NCBI GenBank assembly: GCA_013368445.1
Contig: JAACJO010000002.1
Coordinates: 2,976,001-3,040,000 of the forward strand
Reading direction: 5' to 3'
Source of the DNA: Leucocoprinus leucothites
Taxonomy: Eukaryota > Basidiomycota > Agaricomycetes > Agaricales > Agaricaceae
DNA: 64,000 nt
Of the stretch, positions 1-11,128 are shown piece by piece. The notes beneath the pieces were generated by a model that was given only the letters and a program-made list of their open reading frames with translations, did not search any database and was not told the origin of the DNA. The position numbers and the translations under genes are program-made. The first letter of the stretch is position 1, and the number at the start of each line of letters is the position of its first letter.

Positions 1-364
1 CTCAATGATCTCCTCATTTATCGCCTCTCTCACCTATATGATTTGCAAGGCACTCTTGCTCGTGTTAAAATGTCCTCAGAGGGTGCTTATTTTTGTTGCT
101 GGAATAGGTAGCAGCAAAGAAGGGTAGCAAAGCGATAGAGTAGATTATATTCGCCGAGATGGTTGACAGTTTGGTCCCAGGGCGAATTTTTATTTATTTT
201 CCGAGAAACAAGACGCATGTTTTGAAGAGCTGTGTCATACAATGTACATGGTAGCAGAGAGGTACTTCGTGAAAGAACATCTTATGTGTCACTACATAGC
301 TGAGCACGATCTCCGAAGCGATGGTTTTTGAGCTACTTTCAAGGTGAGAGTACACGGGCAATGA

Positions 365-2376
365 TCAATCAAGCTTTTCCTCCTCCAGCTGCCGTGTCTC
401 TCTCATGTCCCGTCTTCGACGGACATACCCGAACAATATAACCGTAAGGCAACAAAACGCAGTCCAAGCGACAAGTATACCAAAGTCCAGTCCAACTATA
501 AAGCCAACCGATATCAGAAGGGTGGTAAGGTGTGACTGAAGCTAACGCACGGGTATTTTTGGTACTGAATACGATTGTTCGGCATGCCTTGGTTATGGCG
601 TAGAACGGCATGGCATACCCGTAGCGGTAGATTACTGGTAAAACTTCGATGGGGAAAGCGCATACGGCGACGTTCACTGAAAAAGGGCGGGTCAGAGATC
701 TTCGGGTTCCATATTCAACTTGATCTCGCATACCCAAAATCCAGATGAGGAATAAGAAGGGTAGACCAGGTGGCCCAAGTAGGCTCAAGGGTCCCTCCAT
801 CGCCAGACCCCTACAACCAAGCAACTCGACGTCAGCACACCAGGTGATTCATACAGCAAACTATAACTCACATTGTGCACATGCCCAGAAAGTTTACCAT
901 CCAGAATACCATGAACCCCCCATGCCCGAACCTACATGAGAGTCAATAGTCTGACCGCTGTGCAGCAAGGCGGAACACACTTCTTATTAACATTGAGCTG
1001 AAACGCCAGAGCAAGAAGTGAATCGAAGAGCTGCGTAGTTATGAGTCTCTGTAACTTCTTTCAAACCGTTCAACGAGTGAAAGAGCTCACGGAAAGGATG
1101 AAATAAGCGATAAATGAGGTCGCGAGACGTAGTTGGACAAGGGACCGGTACGTTAACAAGCGGCGGAGGTTCGTCTTTTCACGAGCCACAAATCCAATCA
1201 TCTGCGGTACTCCGTTTATCATGGGTATTTGAAGGCAACTCGTTGATGAAGGCGTACCACGATGAAAAATGACAAAATCAAAACGAACAGCAGTCCAACA
1301 AAGACAACGACGGATGCACTAGAGGGGGGTCGCGAGATTAATCATGGATCAGGAAAGGGATTCTGTTCACGCGTACACAGGCTGATCGAATGGGCGAAGG
1401 TTGAAGATGTTGAAGTATATAGGCGTCACCAATGTTTGTGGGGACGTTGACATAAGTTGTGATACAGTCGAAGAGTTTGACACCATCCGGGCTGACTGCA
1501 TGGCGAACTGGGTCGAGACAATTGTTAGTCCGGCTTGAGCCTGAACCACGAGTGATTAGTGAAGATCACGCTCAGATGCCACGGACGTACAGAGGGGATG
1601 AGTATCCCTCGGCTGGACAGTTCATTAGATGCCCGACAAGTCCCCAATGAACAACGTACTAAGCATTCTCGTTCCGAGCTTCAGCTCCGTAGACGGAAAT
1701 AGCCTGCGACCCGTCATATGATGCATTTGGGGACGCTAGTGCGGCAGAGAGCCTCGACGATGCTCCGGAGTTGACTATTTGCATGGGTGAGCAAAGGCGC
1801 GAGTAGTAATAAGTCGGCGTACCCGTAACTGCCACCCAAGTCTTTTCCTCAGCGACATTATTTGCCACCTCATTGACACCACCAGGAAACTGGGAAGCAG
1901 GCATAACACTCCAGTTTACGAGCGAGAAAGGGTTTGGTGCGGCAAGCCCAGTAATGACAGCTTGTCCCACTATTCCACCATCGAAATCCTGGAATGTACA
2001 AGTAAGCAGTGGTTAATTGGTCGATCATTGAAGAGGAAGAATTTACAACGATCCATCCGGGGAGCTTTCGAGCTGGCGTCTTGTAGAAGGAGCCGTAGAG
2101 GATGGGGAATATTCCGAAGACGACAAAGGTAGACGCAAACATGCCAGCGATCAGCATCTTCATATACAGCTTTCGCGCCGCCGTCATGGTTGGATCGCGA
2201 GAAAAGAATGTATTCTGGTAGAGGGCGGGTCCAGATTGTGCGTTCGGATTCAACGAAGCCCCAGATTGCGAGCGTGATGGGGCATGTCCGTATACTCTTT
2301 CTGCCTTTTGGCTCTCTTGCATTTCGGTGCTATGAGATGTCGATGCGCGTTCATCCTTGCTGATGTCTGGCATCAT
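365..2376 (-). CDS. SNG1/DUF3533-type multi-pass membrane protein, 11 exons
   Basis: Exons by hand (minus): 2047-2376, 1660-1988, 1591-1612, 1377-1540, 1258-1318, 1091-1201, 981-1030, 872-931, 734-810, 551-676, 365-495. They sum to 1461 nt, 486 residues, with no internal stop, and all introns are GT-AG of 47-61 bp. A polar N-terminus (Ser/Gln-rich, residues 1-70) precedes a first membrane helix at about 74-94 (LIAGMFASTFVVFGIFPILY) and 'KTPARKLPGWIVDFDGG'. A large lumenal/external domain follows ('AVITGLAAPNPFSLVNW', 'GTPTYYYSRL', 'YGAEARNENAYRG'). The C-terminus holds several helices ('VASVVVFVGLLFVLILSFF', 'LFDSLLALAFQLNV', 'FGHGGFMVFWM', 'GLDFGILVAWTAFCCLTVIL') and a basic tail ending 'RRRRDMRETRQLEEEKLD'. 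This layout is that of yeast Sng1 and its fungal DUF3533 relatives, linked to nitrosoguanidine resistance and membrane lipid asymmetry. The family call is from recognition; substrate and location are inferred. The 22-bp exon is the least usual part of the model. Confidence 0.85.
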
Positions 2377-3690
2377 TTCGTCGTCGCTGGGTATACGAAG
2401 CTGGAGCTTGCACCATATGGAGAAGTATGAACTGGCAGTTTATAAGTTCCACTTTGACGCCAGATACTTTGAAGGAAGACGACCGTTTTAGGCGCAGTTC
2501 TATTGATGACGAAGAGATATGACGAGGGTGTCTTTCCCACGGGCCACTTGCCAATGTAATTTCGGATGCATATTTCCGCCTATCCGAGTCCTGTCAGGGG
2601 TAGAATATAGCACCAACAATGCTTGGTCCTGGTTCGTAGCTATGATGTTGAACATGTGATCAAGATGGAGCCAAACTGACAGGCAGAGAGTTGGCGCCAA
2701 GCTCCAGGAATGGCCCATTCATTCATGAGCAATTCGCTTCTGTACATCCACGATTCAATTCCCAATATTTTTGTGGGCAGGGAAGCAGACTGAGCGTACG
2801 ACACAGAGAAGGAAGCCGCACCCATGGGGACTGTTATCTAGGTTCGAAGCGAGAGCCTGGGTCCATCTTCGACAGCTTGCGGCATCAAGAAGTGACACTG
2901 AACGTTGAAGCTTTGAAGGCCGGCTGCCCGAAAACGAGGGGCTGTAGCGAAATAGATAATGTATCGGCGCAAAGCGGCCTTCGAACTGCCAATAGAAAGC
3001 CAAGTCTAGAACCACCATATCAAACGTGCACCGACTTTGATTGAGTTTCAACATCTAGAGATAAGGACAATATTGAGGCCGTTTGAATAAAAATTTCGAG
3101 AGTGCGAATACATGATACACCGGGGATGTCGATGAGACTACAATCGCAGAACATGTAAAGTGAGCCTCGTATTCAAAAACAGAGTTCGCCAGAGTCTTGC
3201 ACCAGAGCGCTCAATCTTGCACTTGTAGCTTGAAGTCCGGGTGTGTGTGTAGAATTCGCCATAAACTTGGTGGGGTTGGTGGGCGCGGGGCCGTGGTTGC
3301 GTTTCGGATCAAAAGAGCGGATCGTTCTCTGTTTGGTTTTGCTTGCTGTATTAGTACTCACTCGTGTTTTGGGCCTGAAAGTTCTTTGGTCGATACCTTT
3401 GCATTTTCCTTCCAGTACCAAAGGATGCGACCACAGCGATCCTATGCCTTTTTTGCTTTGGTTGAAAATATAAAGAGTTATATGAGTCTTGTACAGTGAA
3501 ATCGGAGTGTGTGGCCCGGTGGCACACTGGGTACTCGACCGTTTCCTGAGATCGACTCAAAAGCGAAATACAAAGCGAAACGCTCCTGGAAATTAGCTCC
3601 TCCGTGCCTCAAAGAAACAACATCCCCCAGGTTCGTATCTTCTATAATCAAGTGCTCTTAGGGATACATCTTACATATTCCCTGCAGAGA
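2377..3690. other. Spacer without a recognised gene
   Basis: About 1.3 kb between the SNG1-like gene and the F-box-like remnant. Several overlapping frames stay open for 60-117 codons on both strands, the longest at 2691-3044 plus and 2755-3054 minus. Composition is ordinary and no domain is recognisable. The 5' region and promoter of the minus-strand SNG1-like gene must lie in the first few hundred bases. I see no repeat or RNA gene. Confidence 0.4.
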
Positions 3691-3701
3691 GTCTCACTAT
3701 A

Positions 3702-4810
3702 ATGTTCGAGTACGCAGTGTACGAAAATGCCCATCCTATTTGTCAGCTTGCATCGGTATGCCGTCGCTGGCGTCAAGTCATTTGGTCATCTTCATCCCTC
3801 TGGATATCCGTCTTCCTGTGCCCAAGACAGCCCGGCGTTTGGGAGCTGTTTGACCTTCATCTCGAAAACGCCAAGGACCTCTCTAATTTTATCCATCTCC
3901 CAACAGATCATGGCTTAGGCGCTGCTTTGAAATCGATCCTTGAACTTCTGCGTGCTGCCTTCATCAGATGTCCCGACAAGACACGAGCTCTCGACCTTGG
4001 ACCAATGGATGGCTCCGTGTGGGATGTTCTTACTCCCTGTTCTGCGCGCACCGAGTTTCCTCGGCTGGAGGTCGTAAAGTTGAATTTCAAACGCGGTTTT
4101 GAGGGGACATTTGAAGGAAATATGTTCCACTATAGTTCTCACCTACGTTCAATTGACATGACAGAGCCATTCCACGGAATTGAGGGCTGCCCTCCACTTC
4201 ATCAAATCACATCACTTTCCCATGATAGGCTCAGTCTAGCTTACTCCCTCTACGTCATCGAGACCCTCGCGCTGCACAACTTCCACACCCTTCGGAGGTG
4301 GGAGGGAGATATTCCTCCGAGCGCCACGTTCATCATCGGGATCCAACTCCGTCCAGAACCTATTTTGGCACGGCCATTCTGAGTCTACTCTAAGTTGTCC
4401 TTGGAAATTGTTTCTCCAACATGACGAGGGTGAGGGGGCTTGGCTGTACACACAGCGCCTGGATAATCGATGTCCTAGATTCACTTTCATCCCTGGTAGT
4501 CGTACATATGAGATTCAAGAATTTCTCCGACCAGCTTGAAGAAATGACCCACTTCATATCGAACCTTGGCCGGAACTTGGAGGAAATTGTTGCCCTCTCT
4601 TACCTCTCTCATCCGGCAATAGAAATGGAGGATAAAGACAAAGTTGTGTCAAAGGAGTGGCTGTCTTTCCAGGAATCGTTAATTGAGATGGTAATATCGA
4701 GGACAAAACGCAGTGATAGAGGTGAATGTTGTTCCTTGCGAAAGCTCAGCTTCTTGCTTGATGCACTCGTAGTGCGGGAACTTGGCATCGACACCTTGTC
4801 GACTCGTTAA
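3702..4810 (+). pseudogene. F-box-like gene, probably 5'-truncated and shifted
   Basis: The first block (3702-4382) starts inside an F-box: read in frame upstream it gives 'AESLTIMFEYAVYE', then 'ICQLASVCRRWRQVIWSSS' and 'LWISVFL', the usual F-box helices of agaricomycete F-box/LRR-like proteins. These act as substrate receptors of SCF ubiquitin ligases. No in-frame ATG precedes the LPxE segment. A weak alternative splices a short upstream piece ending near 3630 to 3687, but that piece reaches a stop before any ATG. The block ends with TGA at 4380. A second block in another frame (4421-4810) continues with leucine-rich text ('LDSLSSLVVVHMRFKNFSDQ', 'SLRKLSFLLDALVV') and ends at TAA. Either an unrecognised intron joins them near 4290-4420 or a frameshift has broken the gene. 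I prefer decay because start and centre are both defective, but a sequence error or missed exon is possible. Confidence 0.5.
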
Positions 4811-5497
4811 CGGAGTTGGGCAACCTAGGGTTGGACATTATGATTGTGTCACTAATGCAGAGGGAGTTAATTACTTGGTATACATTCTAAGGGCATTTAT
4901 TTGACTGTCACTCTTTAAATGTACCGAACTGAAACGGAACCTATGTCGACAAAAGCTTAGCGGTAGGTCCTGCTAGCATGACTACCTATCAAAAGTAAGT
5001 AAGATTTCTATCAATCGCGTCGCGAGTTTAGAGAAATGCCAGGAAAGTGAACTCACATGAGTTATCGAGTGGGTGGCGCACGTAGAAGTGGTCAAAGAAC
5101 GTGGCGGTATGGTAAGCTCAGGGTCCCAGCCTTCAGGAGATGTCGTTCATGTAGAGCATCGGGTATCTCGTTGACATAGTGCCAGGCTAGAAATAGTCTG
5201 CAGTTGCCTGTTGCTCTGTGCCCCTTGTTCCAAAGACCGCTATGTTATCAGAAATAACATTAATACGCCATCTAAATAATGTTAGACCCGTTCAATTAAC
5301 AAATATCTCTCAGAAAGCGTGATGTTTGGTCAGTTGGTGGTAGTGGCTCATCGGTGGAAGCTGGGTCACTTATCAACCAGCCTCCTCCCTTGCTTTCCTG
5401 GCAAAAGTATTGGTTCCAAATTTGGGCTAAGAAACAGAATACGCAAGGATAAAGGCAAACCGAACATTGCTACTTATGTAAACAACTTCGAGCAAGG
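4811..5497. other. Spacer between F-box loci
   Basis: About 690 bp between two converging F-box-type loci. One frame (5319-5531 plus) stays open for 70 codons without a recognisable domain. I see no repeat, RNA gene or clear regulatory element. Confidence 0.35.
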
Positions 5498-6925
5498 TCA
5501 TAGAACTAACATCCGTCCAGGAGCGCGTTGATCCTCCCAGATGATAAGCTCTAGGCCTCCTTTGACCAGTCTTTTGAGAGAAACAGTCTGACGCTTCTCC
5601 CATATTTCTGTAATATCGTGAAGCCCAACACGAAGAGTGAAGGTCTCCAAAAAAGTGGAGATTTGAGAATGCTTTTCCGCCCGGCGCGATTCCAACATCT
5701 CGATTACAACATCAAGCTCCACCCTCGAGATAGATGTCAGGATGATTGTCAAAGCCTTCAAACACGGGAGTGTACGATTCTTTTCTGTCCATGTCAGGAG
5801 TCTTATCAAATCAAGGAAGATATCCGAGATTCCGCTCGAGCATGTGATTTCCGCAGTGATGATAGTGGGTAGATAGCGGATCATCTGCGCGGTGCTCTCG
5901 TTAAGAGTTGTCTGTAATATGCGCAGTTCTGCCATAGATAAGAAAAATTGCTGCCTGAAATCTCGAGGGCCAGGCGGTGACTGAGGTAGTAGTGGCGACT
6001 CCTCCCATTCAAGTCTCTGAATGGATGGAAGTCGAAGAATTTGAATGAGACTCGCAACAGGTGTCATGTCTCCTGTCCTCCACATCAAAGTCTTGAGGAA
6101 TGGGAGAATTATTAGTGAAGGTAACGCATGTACCGCCGTTGTCTCCACTGGTGTCCTTCGCCACCCAGGATCAACCTCCCAGCTGAAGTTAACAACCTTG
6201 GGGCAGCGAATAAGGAACCGCATCCCGTGCTCCGAGGAGATGCTCTTGGCATCTAACAAAGTGATATCTTCCAGCGGCAACTTCTCTTCAAGGCCGGGCA
6301 TGGCGAAGCGCAAGCTGAGCGTGCGTATTCGTGACCCAGAAAATAGTGGTTTGGTGGCTTTCAACGTCAAATTCTGTGCGTCTGCCGAGAAATTGAGAGC
6401 AAGGCTCGTCAGTTTGGGGAAAGCGGAATCTGTGTCACTATGGGCTTCGATGAGCGACCAGGTGAGTTGGTCGATGTTGTGGAAGGTGAGGGACTTCAAA
6501 TTATGGGGTATTTCTGTAAGCAAAGTGTTTAAAAGTGGTCGCATCTTCTGTGGTGATACGTATCGACCTGCATGTAGTTCGACGTTGAGAGGAATATCTT
6601 TCGCGTGACGGTGATGGTGAAGGAGAAAGTCAACGGCATTGGCGCGATTGTAGCGCATGGAAATGAATGTGAATAACGATGGTGTGGTTTGGACAATTTT
6701 ATGCCAGTGGGAACACACCGAGGAAATATTGGAACGGTCGCGGTGTCCCAAGCAAGTATAATCGAAAATACATGCAAGGGTTTCGGGCGGTAGGACGCTT
6801 GTGTGGGCGCGCAGGGTGTTGAGTCGTTGGCGGAGTCGGGCCTTTTGGGCCAAGAGAGTGGTAATTTCAGCAGAAATGCGGGAAAGTGTAGATTCAATGA
6901 ATCTACATTCGTCTGAAATGTCCAT
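5498..6925 (-). CDS. F-box protein (coiled coil + F-box + LRR-like)
   Basis: An intronless frame of 475 residues. I chose the ATG at 6925 ('MDISDECRFIESTLSRIS') because it matches the start of the paralogs at 9509 and 18160; the 47 codons before it are hydrophobic and not shared. Residues about 5-40 form a short coiled coil ('AEITTLLAQKARLRQRLNTL'). The F-box follows ('SVLPPETLACIFDYTCLGHR', 'SNISSVCSHWHKIVQTTPSL'). The rest is irregular leucine-rich repeat-like sequence ('KLTSLALNFSADAQNLTLK'), ending in a family tail 'GGLELIIWEDQRAPGRMLVL'. Family knowledge: such proteins bind Skp1 through the F-box and recruit a substrate through the C-terminal repeats; the substrate is unknown here. It is clearly more diverged from the duplicated pair than they are from each other. 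A MITE-like element lies 228 bp upstream of the start and may affect its promoter. Confidence 0.88.
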   Translation of the reverse strand: MDISDECRFIESTLSRISAEITTLLAQKARLRQRLNTLRAHTSVLPPETLACIFDYTCLGHRDRSNISSVCSHWHKIVQTTPSLFTFISMRYNRANAVDFLLHHHRHAKDIPLNVELHAGRYVSPQKMRPLLNTLLTEIPHNLKSLTFHNIDQLTWSLIEAHSDTDSAFPKLTSLALNFSADAQNLTLKATKPLFSGSRIRTLSLRFAMPGLEEKLPLEDITLLDAKSISSEHGMRFLIRCPKVVNFSWEVDPGWRRTPVETTAVHALPSLIILPFLKTLMWRTGDMTPVASLIQILRLPSIQRLEWEESPLLPQSPPGPRDFRQQFFLSMAELRILQTTLNESTAQMIRYLPTIITAEITCSSGISDIFLDLIRLLTWTEKNRTLPCLKALTIILTSISRVELDVVIEMLESRRAEKHSQISTFLETFTLRVGLHDITEIWEKRQTVSLKRLVKGGLELIIWEDQRAPGRMLVL

Positions 6926-7152
6926 GATGTTAAGAGTCAGAGAGTAGTGGTTCACGCAAACCAAGACAAACAAACACGGGATCACCATGGTCAGTCGGGG
7001 ACATAGGAGAATTCGAGAAAAAAAAGATATGACCAGATTGCGGTACTCCAGCGCATTATAGTCCAATATAGCAGCACTTTTATTTGTAAGGATGGATTCG
7101 TAGCTAAGCGAGGAAAGCGCCGATTTCGTAAGAGAACCTTTTCAGCATCGTA

Positions 7153-7629
7153 AGGTAGAGCTGACACGATATGGTCCACATCACGTGATGAAAATATGAT
7201 GAAAGCGTTACAATTGTAGTAGAAAAAGACAAATGTAATTGGGGCAGCTGCATAAGTGAACTTAGAATAAATCTGGCCGCAAGAAAAGTTGCATTATCCT
7301 GATAGTAAACTTTTGTTGGGGCCAGAATTTGAATACTCAAACTTGCCTTCGTGCCCCATCAACATTTGTATTAACACTGAATAAATTGGTTTCACTCTCT
7401 GGCCCAGATCACCTCCGCCGACCTGCTCTCTCATTGTAATCTGTGCTAGGTATCACTTCAAACACAAACATTATGTTATGTTACATTATCTGCGACCCAA
7501 AAGAGGAGGCATAACCCAATTAATAATCTCAACGACTCCTTCACACACACGGAAGACTGAGAAACACAAGCCTTCAGTCACGGCTGTCACCTAACACGTG
7601 ATGTGGACCATATCGTGTCAGCTCTACCT
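7153..7629. mobile_element. MITE-like element with 37-bp inverted repeat including TA duplication
   Basis: Bases 7151-7187 and 7595-7631 are perfect reverse complements over 37 bp, beginning 'taaggtagagctgacacgat'. If the outermost TA on each side is the target duplication (7151-7152, 7630-7631), the element runs AGGT...ACCT over 477 bp. The interior (about 407 bp) carries only short meaningless frames, so it is non-autonomous. TA duplication with short element size fits Tc1/mariner-derived MITEs, though the superfamily is an inference because no transposase is present. Perfect arms suggest recent arrival. The palindromic cacgtg hexamer at the inner end of each arm is a potential E-box-type site. 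It lies 5' of the F-box gene at 5498-6925. Confidence 0.75.
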
Positions 7630-8057
7630 TACCATCATGTTCTCGTTCTCATTTTCGTTTCGAATATCATTTTATATTTTTCGCGCATTATCAGTGATTC
7701 CCAGCCCCTCCTGGACTCGCCACCTTCCCTTACATATTGGACTCTAATGTGACGGAGTACCACGATCTCGAATCTCTGACGGATTGGGTCCTCAGCTGAC
7801 ATGGCAGGCGTCTGATCGTGGCACGACAGACACCCTCCAGGGTTTCAACACGATATATGTAGTGGATAGACTGGAACAGATGCTAGATGGTACCATCGAG
7901 GCTCGGGTTAATTCTAGGGACAACCGAAAACTCACCCCAAAAGTAATCAACGGAACCGATGAAACTTATGAATAGCAGGCCTTTTTAATCCATTTGGCTT
8001 CGGGATGAACCTTGACTACTGATACACATATTTTATCACAGTATCGTTGACAATAAA

Positions 8058-9509
8058 TCACAAAGATAGCAGTCTCCCAGGCGCTTGTTTGTCCTCCCAT
8101 ATCTCAAGTTTCAGGCCTCCCTGCACCATTCGCTTGAAAGCATCTATATGATGCTCCTGCCACACTTCTGTGATATCATGTCCCTTTATACGAAGAGTGA
8201 ACTCTTCCAAAAGGGCACATCGGGTGAACCAGCGAGGTCTACGCCATTCCAACATGTTAATGAGCGCGTTCAGCTCCGACGGAGCCGTGGTCCTGAGCAG
8301 CAAAGTCATGCACTTCAGCCGAGGGAGAAGGCAGTTGCTGACCGTGGACGCCATCCGTCTAAGCAGAAACTCGAGCATTCCAGCCTCTCGGCCAAGGCAC
8401 CTGACCTCCAGATTTTCGACGGACGGGAGCCAAGGCAAGACCATCTCTTTCGTATCTGCGTTGAAATCGACCTTGAGCGTGCGCAATTTTGGCATGGATG
8501 AGAAGAAGGACTTTCTGAAATTTGGGTAGTCGGGCGAATCGCGTGAAGGAGATTGCTCTTCCCAATCGAGGAGCTGGAGAGATGGAAATTCAAGATGTTG
8601 CATGATACTTGCGGCAAGAGCCACATCACCACCTTTCCATATCAACGTTTCGAGAGCAGGGAGAACGACGGGAGATTCAGACTTTAATGCCATCAACCCA
8701 CTAAGGTCACTAAAGTCTTGCGTCCATCTGGAGACCTCCCACTTGAAAGTGGTAATCTTCGGGCAACAAGCGAGGATCCACATTCCGTATGTGGAAGAAA
8801 AACCCCACCCATCAAACTTTGTGACGTTATCCAGCGGTAGCCTTCCTTCAATTCCAGCTATACCCTGGCCGCACTTTAGCGTGACGTTGTTCAATCGTGA
8901 ACCGGAAAACAACATGGTTGTGTTCTTCGTTTGAAAACGTTCTGTATGCAAGAACAACAATGTGAGATCTTCCAGCTGTGAGAAACCAGTGTCTCCCCTG
9001 GCGTAGGTCTCAATAAGGGACCAGAGACGGGGACAGATGCCGTGGAAAACGAGAGATCGTAAATCATGGGCAATATCTTTGAGCAAGGTCCGGAAAAGAG
9101 GGTCAATCACTGACTCCTGTTGAGCTGGACGTCCATTACGTTGTGTCTCCCGCAGCTCAACGGAAAGCGGAGCACATTTCGCGTTCCGGTGATGGTAAAG
9201 GAGGAATTCGACGCCATTTCTACGCGTGTAACGTAGAGATACTGATGCCCACAGGGATGGGGTGGTGTGAACAACCTGGTACCAGTGTGCGCACACTGAG
9301 GCAAGGGCGGATCTCTCGTGCTGTCCCAAGCACGCGTACTCGAGGATGGCGGTGAGCGTCTCAGGAGGCAAGACACTGGTACGGGACCGGAGGGTATTGA
9401 GTCTCCGGCTGAGCCTTGCTTTTTCAGCCAGGAGGGCGTCAACCTCTGTGGAGATGTGAGAAAGCGTTGATTCAATGAATCTGCATTCATCTTCTCGTGG
9501 TGTTTCCAT
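8058..9509 (-). CDS. F-box protein (coiled coil + F-box + LRR-like), duplicated pair, intact copy
   Basis: Single exon, 483 residues. The ATG at 9509 gives 'METPREDECRFIESTLSHIS'; the 15 codons upstream are shared with the paralog but unlike the third family member, so I chose the inner start. The order is coiled coil (about 8-45, 'VDALLAEKARLSRRLNTLRS'), F-box ('TSVLPPETLTAILEYACLGQ', 'SVCAHWYQVVHTTPSLW'), then leucine-rich irregular repeats, and the family tail 'LKLEIWEDKQAPGRLLSL'. It probably acts as a Skp1-bound substrate receptor of an SCF ligase, by family knowledge only. It lies about 790 bp downstream of a lectin gene on the same strand, and both were duplicated together. The last 107 residues differ from the copy at 16719-18160 at 13 positions by eye. 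Unlike that copy its frame is unbroken. Confidence 0.9.
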   Translation of the reverse strand: METPREDECRFIESTLSHISTEVDALLAEKARLSRRLNTLRSRTSVLPPETLTAILEYACLGQHERSALASVCAHWYQVVHTTPSLWASVSLRYTRRNGVEFLLYHHRNAKCAPLSVELRETQRNGRPAQQESVIDPLFRTLLKDIAHDLRSLVFHGICPRLWSLIETYARGDTGFSQLEDLTLLFLHTERFQTKNTTMLFSGSRLNNVTLKCGQGIAGIEGRLPLDNVTKFDGWGFSSTYGMWILACCPKITTFKWEVSRWTQDFSDLSGLMALKSESPVVLPALETLIWKGGDVALAASIMQHLEFPSLQLLDWEEQSPSRDSPDYPNFRKSFFSSMPKLRTLKVDFNADTKEMVLPWLPSVENLEVRCLGREAGMLEFLLRRMASTVSNCLLPRLKCMTLLLRTTAPSELNALINMLEWRRPRWFTRCALLEEFTLRIKGHDITEVWQEHHIDAFKRMVQGGLKLEIWEDKQAPGRLLSL

Positions 9510-10300
9510 GCTAATGGAGATGAATGGAGGAAGGACTAGGAGGGACGATAGCAAGAGACGTGGGATGATGTTACCTGAGAGCGCGCTCTCTTATGAACCC
9601 ACGTGTTGACTAGAAAAGAAGGATGAACAAAAGATAAGCTTGTCGCCGAACGTTCGAGTTATGGCTTTCTTTGGTCCTACGCTATTGGCCACTGCATCAC
9701 TGCCCGCCATGGCTTGAACCGAGGTCATTCTGGAGTTATCAGCCACAAACTGGTTTTGATAGGGTAGACTTGGTATTACTATCGGTTAAAAAGAAACAAG
9801 CGATACCTACTATAAATATGGAACGAATCCATTATCTCAGGAATGCAAGTTGGTCCTGCTTAGTAAACGAGTTTTACACATCTTGTCGGATACCTGGTAC
9901 TACATCGATGCTCCTCGTCTAGATTTTCCTGTTCTAACCTCTAGTCATTTTCATACCTCTGTCTCACGTTCCTGGGCTCAATGATTACTGATACCTCACC
10001 AATGATATCAACTTAAATACATTCTAGCATTGTTGAGGGGCTCCGATAGCATTGCCTTGCTACTCAATGCTTCCCACGCAGACCAATACCATCAACCCCA
10101 AAGATGTAAAGAAATTACCCCTGTCAATCCATGCCTGGACAGCGATCCTTCGTGACACTTAGGTCCGATGCATTTTCAAAATGGGGGTAGAATGTCAGCC
10201 TAATGGATATCCGTGTATTCAGATTCACTTGGATTCGGAGATCTTATTCGTACAAGTACATAGCCGGGCTTTATTGGCATACCCTCGTTGCGACTCTGCG
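9510..10300. other. Upstream region of the duplicated F-box gene
   Basis: About 790 bp separating the lectin stop from the F-box start on the same strand. It aligns with 18161-18945 in copy 2. No coding frame is shared between copies, so I read it as non-coding, holding the F-box promoter and the lectin 3' region. Confidence 0.5.
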
Positions 10301-10917
10301 CTAACCAACAGTCCAGACCTGGTTGAGGTTACTGGCGTCACACTGCCATGTTTGTACCACATTTGAGTTGACAAAGCTTCCGCTCGTTAAGTCAAGGCAG
10401 AGCCCTACGAATCAAAAGCGTTAGAAGACACTGAGAGCAGGTTGTTAATATAACCACCCACCTCTGTTCGCGAGGACAATTCGCGAATCCGGGGTCAAGA
10501 TCCACTCTTGAGCCGGAAGGTTGGCGAAGCATTGCCAGATTTTCATCGGAGTGCCACTGGTTGGGTCTAGGAATTTCATCCCGCGTCAGTCTCAAACTTC
10601 TCCAAAATAGCCGGAATCGATATACTCACTGTTTCCTGCATCGAGACAGAATGGCGAGTTGGCAAGGCGGACTGAGGTTTGGCCAAATGAAAAGATCCAT
10701 TGCTGCGCCGGTGACCCATTGCAATCAAAACTGAATATGATTAGATATATGCTCGGATTAATAGCCCTTCAGCGTACATCTGGACTGGAGTGCCGTTGGC
10801 ACGAACATTCCCGCGCACATCGAGACATTTGTTCGTAGTGGCATTCAAAGGGTGCAGAACAGCCTGTCCTGCAACGTAGGAGGCGATAGTCAAAAAAGAG
10901 AAGGCAGAAAGCTTCAT
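10301..10917 (-). CDS. Small secreted R-type (ricin B-fold) lectin, copy 1
   Basis: Four exons (minus): 10778-10917, 10630-10730, 10462-10566, 10301-10404; total 450 nt, 149 residues. Introns are 47, 63 and 57 bp, GT-AG, at the same sites as in copy 2. A signal peptide is evident ('MKLSAFSFLTIASYVAGQ', cleavage likely after GQ or AG). The mature part is one beta-trefoil with three repeats. Each repeat carries the QxW-type core or its variant: 'NGSPAQQWIF', 'ANLPAQEWIL', 'SNLNQVW'. The sugar-site context is 'CLDVRGN', 'CLDAGNN', 'GLCLDL'. Family knowledge: single-domain fungal R-type lectins bind galactose- or GalNAc-type glycans and often defend fruiting bodies against fungivores; specificity here is unknown. 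No catalytic chain is present, so it is a lectin only. It was duplicated together with the adjacent F-box gene. Confidence 0.88.
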
Positions 10918-11128
10918 TGTAGTGAAAGAAAGTTTGTTTCAATCCCAGCTGGGTTGCTGTTCTAAGGCCAGTGTGCAAGGGCTTTTATACTAATCGAACA
11001 CCATGGCCATCGGCCAACTTTCACCGCAAGTGGAATCAGTAGCATCGTACATAACGGGGTTTGCCATTCTGATATCATGGAAGAACAGACCTACATGGTT
11101 TGCGTAAGTGAATGGATTGGTCCGTCTA

